This document shows positions 51,999-62,038 of a DNA stretch of 64,000 nucleotides, in pieces. The translations under genes and the position numbers were made by a program. The DNA is from Sodiomyces alkalinus F11 (lineage: Eukaryota; Ascomycota; Sordariomycetes; Glomerellales; Plectosphaerellaceae), in NCBI RefSeq assembly GCF_003711515.1, contig NW_021167091.1, positions 206,340-270,339 on the forward strand. Direction: 5' to 3'. The notes beneath the pieces are model-generated. The model was not told the DNA's origin, made no database searches, and saw only the letters and a program-made list of their open reading frames with translations. Position 1 is the first letter of the stretch; every line of letters begins with the position of its first letter.

Positions 51999-54285
51999 TA
52001 CTATTACGGATACTCTGTGGTTTACCGGTATAAGATTCGAACCGTTTCCCACGCCTCTAACATCCCCTGAAGATCCTATGCGCGCGTTCTTTATAGCATT
52101 AGCGGTGGTTAGGGGCGTTAAGATAGAAGGAGACGATAATAACTAACGGGTAGCCGTGGATACCCTGAGGGGGTGCCTGTCAGCTATACGCTTATTAGCC
52201 ACGCGCCTATTGGCCGCGCGCCTATTTATCGTAAGTATCTATAAATCCGAGAAGATATAGAACGATAACGCCTAGAAAGCGTTCTTTAACGCTAGAAGGA
52301 CTTATAACCCTATACGCGCGAGAAAGTAAGCTGTTAACGATAGCGATATCGGTGCTATAGATTCTACTCCCTCTAATACCTCTTAGCCATTATCGTATAT
52401 AACCCGCGAGGATCTACCGCCTTTACTAAACCACCACCGCGATATACGCCTTTACCCGTTACGGGAGCGGTAGTTCTAGGCTAAGAGGGAATACCTTAAG
52501 GGGTATCGATAAATAGGCTACTAGTAGGAGGTAGACGGTAATTAGGCTAATAAGTAATAAGTCCTCGCCTATAGATAGGTATATACCTATAAATTTCATA
52601 AGGAGGGCACCCTCCTTAAGTATAAGGCACGCCTTATAGTGCGAGGGGATTAATAAAAATAGTTACAAACGGAAGATAATTACGCCGCTATATTAGCCTC
52701 GCGGTCCTTCTATATACTAATAACGATCGCCGCACGATTCGATCTAGAAATAAGGTAGTTTAATACCGTTAATGCGTTCGTTAACGCTAGCCTTAAAGAA
52801 GAGCTGTTTATAAAGATACCGTAAGGCTACGAAGTACTAGGTAAGGTCCTACTATTACGGAAAGCCCTTTTCGGTATAAGGGTATCGCTACTACTATAGT
52901 AAGAGAAATTTAGCGGCACGCTATAGAGGATAGGCTTTATAGCCGCCCTTAACGACCCCTATATTATAATCCGCGACGGTTTAATCCTATTCTTCTACGT
53001 TAACGATATCGGACTTATATACTATAGAGACCGTAAGACAGACGCCAACAACCTCAAGGCCGCCCTTAAGCGAAGCTATAGGTTATTAGGAGGCGAAGAA
53101 ATCCGTTAGTTCCTAGGAATTAAGATCCTAAGGGATAAAGCCACCCGTAGATTATAGCTATTATAATCCTTTTACGTGGAGAAGATCGCGGTTAAATACT
53201 GCGTAGATATACTCTGCCAAAAACTACTAAAGGTCCTGTTATCTATAGAGCCGTTAATGCCACGCGACAGCACGCGCGCGTTAATTCCCGAGGTCCGCTA
53301 GTACTAGGGTATAATCGGTTCTATCCTATACACCGCTATCGTGATAAGACCCGATATCGTGTTCGCCTATTCGAAACTTTCCTAATATAACGTTAACCCC
53401 TCCTCTAATCACCTTAAAAGGGCTTAATAAATACTGCTATTCTTATACTATATAAGGTATTACTACCTAGAATTCGGTGGGGATAGACTCTTCCTAACTG
53501 TAAGCGACGCGTCCTTCGGGGATAATCTAGACCATAAGAGTTTATAAGGATATACGATAAAGCTTTTCGGTGGCACTGTTAACTAGAAGGCGGGTAAATA
53601 ACCGACGGTCACGACGTCGTTAATAGAATCGGAACTACTCGCTCTTATAGAGGCCGCTAAAGAGATATTATTCGTTAGCCGGATATTAAGGGATTTAGAG
53701 CTTTAGTTGGATTAATAATAGCTTTAGCTATACTACGATAATTAGTAGACTATTAACCTCGTTAATAAGAAGGCATAACGCCTGCGGATAAGGCTATAGT
53801 ATGTTAATATATATAACTAGTGGGCGCGCTAGTTAGTATAATAAGGTCTTTTTAAGGTTATATATATTAATATAAAGGAGATAATTGGGGACGGTTTCAC
53901 GAAGGCACTACTAGAGGCGGGGATTAAAAGACTATAGTAATAGCTTAATTTAACGGATTAAAAGGATCGTATCGAGTAGTCTAAATGACTATATAAAGAG
54001 ATTAAACGCGCTAAAGCCACGGCCGTAATGACTACGAAGGCCTCTGAGGATATAGTAGATCCGATGGATATAGATCCAATTAAGTAGATCCGGCTAATTA
54101 GGATCGAGGAACTAATTAAGATGGAATTAAATTAAACGGTTAAATAGAACGGATTTAGATCCTTTTTACGAGGGCGTTTTCCCCTGCGGTTGATTTTTCG
54201 ATGCACAAGTTAAGAGTGTTTGGTTTAAACCGAAGACTCTGATTAGTTAGTTAACCTGGGAAGACTTACCTTAACTAAGGGGGTA

Positions 54286-54572
54286 TATAGTATAGGCACA
54301 CGGACTATAACGTGGTCTATAGGGGATCTAGGGGGGATCCACGCTATAACTAAGGGCTTCGGATATCGGGGACCTCGGGTATCAGGATATAATAGGGGCG
54401 GATACCGGAAAAGACCGGATAGGATCTAAATAACTTAGTACCTATAATAGAGTCTTTACCACCTAAAATTAAGGGTATAAAAGACTCTCCTAGATATAAC
54501 TTAATATAGTACATATATACGAGATTTCTGCTCTACTAAGTTAATTATCCAAGTGCTATTTAACGTGCGATA
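54286..54572 (+). repeat. 3' LTR of copia family 2 element
   Basis: 287 bp. It is preceded by a purine run (AACTAAGGGGG) suited to a polypurine tract, and ends TTTAACGTGCGATA. Confidence 0.9.
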
Positions 54573-54574
54573 TA

Positions 54575-54664
54575 AATTCTGCAAGCGTCCACCCGGATTA
54601 TAGTCTCAGCAATCCGGCCCGTTACGTAACGGAAAAAGACTATGGTCTTTTCGACAGAGATTTC
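54575..54664 (-). repeat. Little-mutated fragment of a family 1 LTR plus 8 bp
   Basis: About 80 bp matching the gene-side end of the family 1 LTR (ATTCTGCAAGCGTCC to TTCGACA), then GAGATTTC, whose last five bases are the target duplication of copy C. It keeps CpA sites such as CTGCAAG. Confidence 0.8.
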
Positions 54665-54867
54665 TGTCAGATAAAGCGTAGTCGAAATCGTCATAAAATA
54701 GGTCAAAATTATTTAAGGCAATTATATATAATTATAACTATCTTAGACTATTAGGAAAACGCTGCCACCGTATTTTATATAGTGCAGATTCTATAAGCGT
54801 CCACCCGGATTATACCCTTAGTAATCCGGCCTATTACGTAACCGAAAAGACTAAAGTCTATTCGACA
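54665..54867 (-). repeat. 3' LTR of copia copy C
   Basis: 203 bp with TGTCAG...TCGACA ends intact. The complement of a polypurine run (CCCCCTAATT) follows at 54,870. Confidence 0.93.
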
Positions 54868-57800
54868 CACCCCCTAATTGCTCTAAAACGTTAGTTAGGC
54901 GATTAAAGCTATTCGTAACTAGCAGATAATCCAGCTATATAATCTATTCGCTGTATCCGCCCCTAAATTTATCCTCTAGGTCCTCTAAATATTCTATCCA
55001 GACTTCCTCTAGCTGTTTCTGCTATAACCGTTCCCGTATATCCATCACGCCCACCTAGGACCTGAATATCTTAAATTTCTCGCCGTATAATGCCTTCGTT
55101 AATCCGCCTACTACTATTTCCGCGCTCGTAACGTACGTTATAAGTATTTACCCTTATTCCTTTACTTAACGTAACTAGTGGCCGTGGATATTAACGTAGC
55201 GAAGGCGTGTTATTAACGTGCTAATCTCTTAATTAACTACTCGAATCGTTTAGTTATTATCGTATAAAACCCTTACTTCCGGATTATTAAATTCCACTCC
55301 TATACTAAGTAATAGGCGTTATATAAAGATACCCTCTTTTACACCTTATACTAACGCTAATAGCTCTGCTTCCGTTATAGACGTCGTGACCGTATCCTGC
55401 TTATTAGCGCGCCACGCTATTATACCACTAAATAAGCGTATTATATATGCTTGACCACTCTTTCGATTAAGGGTATTATCGGTAAATAAGGCGTTAGTAT
55501 AGATTTCGATAGTATCGCTACCCCCTAGTTCTAACGTAAACGATTGGCTATTAATTAAATAGAGGATTAGATAATCGGCGGCCTTATAGTGAATAGGCCC
55601 TGGATTAACGTTAAACCGGTATAGCCTGGATACTATAAACGCGATATTAGGCCGCGATATCACTAATGCGTATAGTATAGATCCTATCTTCCGTTAATAG
55701 CTTTTAACATTAGTCGAGGTCCCTGAATAGGGCAGTAGCTCTATACCCTTAATTAGGTGCGTTAGGCGATAGTTACTACTATACTTACTATTTGGCTTTA
55801 ATAGGCGTTCTAACTTAGTCACGTAGTCGTGTTATAATAGCTAGATTTTACGGGCGACGCGGTCGCGAATAACCTTAATACCGAGGAACCACTATAGAGG
55901 ATCGCCACCTTATAGGTTATAGTAGCATTATAGGTTATTAACGGCTTACTCTATCTACGCCTTATATTATTTCTTATAAGTAATAACGATATCGTTAACG
56001 TAGAAGAATAGGATTAAACCACGGCGTAGAAAATAACACGGTTCTTACGGCATTATCTAGAAGCCGTCCGCTAAAAGGATAGCCGAAAAGTGCTTTTACT
56101 AAAGCAGTAGAGACTCCTTAAGTCTATATAATGCCTTTTTCAGGTATAAACGACGCCTAGGGGCTAGAAAGCCTAGCGGCGGGTATATAAAGATATCGTG
56201 GGGGAGGGGCGCGTGTATAAACGCGTTTATAACGTTAAATTATAATAGCGTAAGGTTAAATCGGGCGGCGATGGCTATTAACGCGCGGAATAACCGTCCG
56301 GCTAGTATTACTGCGTATATCTCCTTAAGTAAGGATTAATACTATTAATCTCCTCATACTATAAGCCTTACCTTATATATATATAGAAATCTATACTTAT
56401 CGAACTTATGTATTATTACCTATATCGAATTAAGAACCTAATATCTATCTACTATAGACGCCGGCACCCGTATCCACGACCCTATCTCCTCCTGGCTCCG
56501 TAGGTGGTCTTCTTATGCCTATCGAAATAGGTGGCCATAAGGGTGCGAGGGTATATCGCGAGGGTTCTTCGGAGGAGGAGGGAGGTCTTTATAGTGGATC
56601 TTTACGGCCGCCGGGGTAACCACCGGAGCACCCGCCGGAGTAACCGCCGGGGTTATATTTCCTGATATAGCCTCCCGGGTTATACTTCCGGTGGCTGCCG
56701 CCGGGGCCGTGGATTCGTAGGGTATCGTTAAGCGTCGTTATAGCGCTATAGGCGTGGACCTTTTTAACCGTAGTTTAGTTAGCAGAATTCTATTTAATAT
56801 ATATATATTAGGTCCGTAACGGCTAGCGTTAAATACTATAACCTAATAGTCTTTTTTCTAGCTATCTCCTTACCGAATTAGTTACGCTCCTTTATTTAAT
56901 AGAAGCCCTATAGCCGTAGTTATAGGGGTATCGTAGCACCGTGTTCTATTATCCTAGAACTCTACGGCTATAGGGGTATCACGGTTTCCTAATATAACGG
57001 CTACTATTAGCGCTATAACCGACGGCGGGGTTATTAGTAGAGAAGGAAGTAATAGATCGGGCGGATATAGACGGTGATTAGGTGCTATACTGGCTAAATC
57101 ACACTATTTATAATCTAAGTCTTATCCTTATTAACTTAAGATAGCCTCCTCCACCCCTTTACGGCCGGGTATTACAGACTATAATCTTAACGGTAAAGCC
57201 GTCGAGGAAGGGGATCCGGGGGCGTTTATCCCCGGATTTAATAATTCAAAATAAGCAGTTATATACAGGGGGGGGGTCCTTAGCTTATATATCCGTAAAC
57301 GGCCGTGAATCTCTAGCCCTCTCTTGCTTAATCTAACTAATCAGGTCTTTTAATTACTCCTCGGTTAATTAACGGAGGTCGTCCTTAAAGGTAGCGATAT
57401 TACCGTTAAAAAAGACGCGTTCGTTAAAATCCATATCGCGCGTTCGAATAACGCGGTTATGGCAGCGTAGGCTAGGCACCTAGATACGGAAGATATTGGT
57501 GGAATCGTAGCCGACGATGTAGCCGATATATACGCGGGGAGCGATGCGATTTAATAACTTATTAGCCGCCTTTTAGGCGTCCTTTATTATCGCATACGCC
57601 TTATAGCCGTAGGCTCGAAGGTGTGATAAAATCGGCTTCTTTTTAAAGAGGACCTCGTATAGCGTTTTCTAATCCTTATTATTATACTGCCTTCGTGGCG
57701 TTCGGTTATAGACGTACGCGGCCGTGGGAATAGCCTTAGGCTATATAAACGGCGGCAGTTTTACGTGGATATTCATCGCATAACCCTTCGAAATAACCAC

Positions 57801-60147
57801 GGCAGTAACGCGTTCGGTACCTCTGTTCTAGGCTTGAGTATCGGCAGTAGAGGCCTTTAAAAGGATGCCCTCTTCACGCAGGAATTAGGTGATATCGTGG
57901 GATTGAGTTAGCCTGTTATTAGATTCGAAAACGCGTACCTTATAGCCTAACTAGCGGTCTACCCAGGCGAGGAATTCCTTAATTATTACGAGGATATCCA
58001 CTACTAGCTTGCTCTTTATAACGTAGGTGGCCGTAAAGCCACTATAATGGTCGGTGAAAAATATAAACCGCGAGTCTCTATCGGACGTTCGGTTAAAATC
58101 CGTGAAATTAATTGCCCACCACTCCCCTATAAAAGCAGGTACGTTATAAGGGTGCCTACTAACGTGCCGCTTTATCTTTATAAGCTCGCAGGCCTTATAG
58201 TTAATAGTTACTAGTCATTTAATTTTAACCCCCTGCGTCTACACTTCTAGGTGCCGAAGTAGTTTAGGGCCTCCGTGCCCTAGCCGTAGATACTCTAGGA
58301 TATCCTCTGCAGTGCTTAGATATCGTATTATCGATTTATGGACGGCTTTTCGGGTGGCAGAAGAAGAAGAAGAGCCTAGAAAAGCAGCCGTAGATCGGTT
58401 AAAGGGTATATATTTAATAACGGTTTAATCGAAGCGGTGACTTAGCTAGTATAGTATAGATCCGTCGGAACCCCGAATACTGTTATTTAGTGGCTTTTAA
58501 TCCTACTAGTATCCTCGAAGACGTAGGCGTTAGTTAGAGATTAAATTATAGGCAAAATCCTCGTAGTATACGACGTTTAATAGCCTGAAATCGAGGCCTC
58601 CTATTAGTCCGTTTAATCTTACGGTTATATTACCGTAATCTTTAATAGGCAGGGACGAACTGCCTACGACCATATAGTCTCCCGGCGTGGCGGGTATAAA
58701 ATCAGAAAAACGGGGAAAATCTTTAAATATATAAATAGTGGCGCCGGAATTAAGGATAGTAGAGGTTCGAAGAGGGTAACTAGCAGTAGTGCTAGCCGTA
58801 AAGATAGCGGCGTAGGAGCCGCCGCTACGGACGCTGCTATAGTTAAGTCACGCCTCTTTAAGCTATACAAAGTCCTAGCTTATATCCTTCTTTACCTTCT
58901 TTACGGCGCGTAGTTCTTCTACTTCCGCGCGTAACGAGGGGTCCTATTAAAGGATCCGTTAGACGGTTATTTTAGTGCTCTTAAAGGGTGTCTAATCGTT
59001 ATATACCGTATCCGGGAATAGATAGAAGTAGGCGTTAATATTGTGGCTAAGTATAGCGTATACGCGGCAGATCTAACCTCTCTGCAGAGCAGATTAGCGG
59101 CGTTTAGAAGAGGAACGGTTAGCTAAAGCAGGTAAAGCAGCTAAAGCAGCTAAAGGTATGGCTATAGATACCGCGGTAGTAGGATTCTTAGCTTTATTCT
59201 TTCCACGGCCGCCCTTCTTACGGGGCTTAGCCGTGGCCTTTAAGGTATCTTTACCCTCTTCGCTTCCGGTATATAGTATAGGGAATACTATAGCGCGGTG
59301 GCTACCGCGTTTTCCTTAGTCTTTAAGTCTAGTGTTAATATACTTCTAACCGAGGGTGTAAAGGTCTTCGGGTACTACTACCTACTTATCTATTAGGCGA
59401 CCCTCGGCCTTAGTCTAATCGCGGCCGGTATAGGGGCGTATATCTCTAAAGAAGTCTATAACCTATATATACGTGGCGGGCTTCGAACCGGTATCTTTAT
59501 AGCTTTATAGTAATAGCTACCACTTATCTAACTACTCCCCGAGCTTCTTAAGGCTATTTGCAAGATAACGAGTATACTCGATATACTCTTTGTGGGTGTC
59601 GGTTTAGCGGGTGGCTAGGTACTAATCCGTATCGCGTTTAACGGCTTCGTCTACCTCGCGAGGTATGCCTCCTCGTAGCAGTTATCTACGGCTTTAGTCG
59701 ATAGTATTAACCTACCAGGTTAGTATAGCGTTAATCCCCTTTAGGTAGCTATCGTATTACGCTTATAGGATCTTCTAGCGCGCGATTTCGACGTTATACG
59801 CCTTCTGGCCGGCGTCCGTTAGGTCGAGATATTACGTAGGCGTACGCCTAGGTGTTATAGAGGGGAAAGAGCCGTAATCCGGTATTATAGGCTCCTCGGG
59901 GGACTAAGTCGGATCGACTAGGCGGAGAAACCTCCACATGTTATTATAGGTAGTAACCGATTCGTATAGGCGTCGCTAAAGCTCCTAATCCTTATAGGTT
60001 TTATACGTAATAGGGCTAATATATAATATCTTAATAGTTATTTATAGATTAACACGCTATATCGGTATAGCTAGATAGCTTCTTAGATCGGTAGTAGTGG
60101 TAGAGGTAAAAAGGTAGGTGGTTCACTTAGTAAGTAAGACTCTTAAT

Positions 60148-60350
60148 TATCAGATAAAGCGTAGTCGAAATCGTCATAAAATAGGTCAAAATTAATTAAG
60201 GCAATTATGTATAATTATAACTGTCTCAGACCGTCAGGGAAACGCTGCCACCGTATTTTATATAGTGCAGATTCTGCAAGCGTCCACCCGGATTATACCC
60301 TTAGCAATCCGGCCCATTACGTAACCGAAAAGACTGTGGTCTGTTCGACA
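60148..60350 (-). repeat. 5' LTR of copia copy C
   Basis: 203 bp, the least mutated family 1 LTR in the window. The outer half keeps CTGTCTCAGACC, GCAGATTCTGCAAG and TGTGGTCTGTTCGACA. Confidence 0.93.
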
Positions 60351-60680
60351 ATTTCCCCCAAGTCAGAAGAGTGCATTTAACGTGCGACACTGGTGAGTGC
60401 CAAACGAACGAAGATAAGTGGGCGTGGCACGGGTACTTATCGCATAGACCTCGTAATCGGGTGTGGAGATGGAACAACCCAATGGCCGATAACGTTTTGG
60501 GACCCCTTTGTCATATACCTTCGTTGTGGTCCCGTGCCCATGCGATAAGTATTGTGACGAGTTTGTTGGGTATCTGCGGTAATTTTCAGCCCTTTACGCG
60601 CTACCAAGACGCGTTCAATTCCACCCCCACGTGTCAGAACACAAATAAGGTACGCGGAATTATATATGTATTTATCTAAG
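60351..60680. other. Short unmutated stretch with inverted-repeat arms
   Basis: Normal CpA content. It holds a family 2 LTR terminus (60,369-60,389), the right arm of the long inverted repeat (60,398-60,435), and a smaller inverted pair TACTTATCGCAT (60,434-60,445) and ATGCGATAAGTA (60,540-60,551). The 102-codon open frame over 60,371-60,679 starts inside the LTR scrap and resembles no family, so I do not call it a gene. Confidence 0.6.
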
Positions 60681-62038
60681 TGAAGTTTATGATACTTTAT
60701 AGTGATATCTAACGATACGGAAAAAGCAGGGGAAATCAGGGTGGATATATAGGAGTGAGGTACTCTATATGTCTAATATAATATAGTTTATAACACCCAG
60801 ATAAGGTGGCTATAGTATCTAATATATACCCCTAGAACTATAGAATTAATTCTTACTATTCTATTCGTTACATTAATGCTTAAAATCCAGGGTAAATCGG
60901 GCCTAGATATTAATTAACGGTGTTATAGGCGTTAAAGCTAAAAAACAGTTAAAATATATTAAAAATAGTACCTAAATAATATTCTATAGGAGTATAAAAA
61001 CACTTAACATAACGGTCTAATTAACTGTTTTCCTTTAATTAAAAATATAATAGAAGGATATTATCCTTATTTATTACTTTAATCCTATCTAGCCGGGACC
61101 TTTATACTAAGCAGATATATAAACGCCCTATATTTCTACGGGGGTAGTACCTTTATAAGGCTATCGTTAAATATATCGTTAGTAGCGATTTAATTAAATA
61201 AGACGGTCTCTTTTTAAACGGTTTATCAGATCTAAAGGGTGTAGATATTAAGATACTTTAATGTCGAGGTACTCTAAGGCATAAGGGATTCTAGTAGTTA
61301 CTTAGTCTATTAATTATCGTAGTATACTATTAGTGGTTCCTCCTTAAAGGTTAATATTAGGTCCTTTACTAAACGCCTTATCGTGATATACTACCTAGTA
61401 GTAGTAGAAAGGGCTATAAGCGCGGCTTTAGTATTAAAGGTTATAATACTTATTTACCTATTAGCCTTTTAGTTTATAGAACCCCTGAATAGAAGGGTTA
61501 CATAGCCTTACGAGATATACCTAGTCTTATACTTATCCTTAAAGGCGGTATCAGGGGTATAGAAGAGTGTAGGCTTTTAGGGGTCTTTACGTAGTCCGAA
61601 ATAAAAGTATAGGGTCTTTATCGAGCCGAGATGCTTTAGGTATTTATTAGTAGCTTTATAATACTATTTTAAAGGGTTAGTGCCAAATTCGGTAAGTCTC
61701 GAAGCGGCTTTAGAGATATTAGGCTAGCTCTAATAGGCGGCGTAGTTAATTGAACCGACTTTCCGAAGATATAGATAGATTAACTTTTCGGAGGCTTATT
61801 AGTCGGTAGTAGATGGTTCTAAAACGTTAGGATAAGGAAGGGGGCTTTTAACCCTATAACCTCTATAATCTACCTATAATGCTTTTATCTTATTGGTAAT
61901 ATAGTTATTAAGCGATAACTATAGCTTACGTTATAAACGATCGTGTCGTCCGCGGATTCTAAGGAACTATTTAAGTAGTCCTAGATCCCTGATTTAGAAG
62001 CTTTTCTATATCTGCTATACTAGATTATTAGTAGCAGA
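60681..62038 (-). mobile_element. Fragment of a third Ty1/copia family, RNase H and 3' end, antisense
   Basis: The minus strand of about 61,830-61,100 translates, through stops, as a copia RNase H: YLRKVGSINYA, then YISGYV-type SGY block, IALSTTTR, RRLVKDL, YYDN, and NDIFNDSLIKVL at the end. Sequence differs from families 1 and 2. 60,681-61,050 would be its 3' LTR region, but no second LTR copy is in the window. It is joined to the LINE tail at 62,039. Confidence 0.75.

Larger units (their letters stand above)
48285..54572 (+). mobile_element. Family 2 Ty1/copia retrotransposon, complete, RIPed
   Basis: LTRs at 48,285-48,558 and 54,286-54,572. The + strand order is gag (about 48,740-49,740), pre-integrase and integrase (about 50,740-51,600, with RTYELTAIKPL-like and SYY/RILLLRETWSL-like RIPed forms of the copia C-terminal integrase blocks), reverse transcriptase (about 52,560-53,150, LKYKARLVVRGD block, YVNDI at 52,996-53,010) and RNase H (about 53,330-53,940, RPDIVFAYSKLS and DASFGDN blocks). 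Some frames are open for long stretches, but the full gag-pol is broken. The duplications at its ends do not match (AAATC and TAAAT), so one end may have been rearranged. Confidence 0.92.
54665..60350 (-). mobile_element. Family 1 Ty1/copia retrotransposon, copy C (complete, RIPed)
   Basis: 203-bp LTRs at 54,665-54,867 and 60,148-60,350, with a perfect ATTTC target duplication (54,660-54,664 and 60,351-60,355). The minus strand carries gag, protease (NSGAT near 58,740, Asp to Asn), integrase (a long stop-free run near 58,130-57,950 with INFTDFNRTSDRDSRF), reverse transcriptase (YVNDI at 55,988-56,002) and RNase H. Part of the RNase H frame stays open over 55,346-55,663 (ISRPNIAFIVSRLYRFN, ADNTLNRKS, KQDTVTTSITEAEL). 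It is the best preserved copy outside the protease and reverse transcriptase sites, but still broken. Confidence 0.93.

Noticed and set aside
60371..60679. 102-residue open frame in unmutated DNA
   Set aside because: Starts in an LTR scrap, crosses two inverted repeats, and shows no domain.
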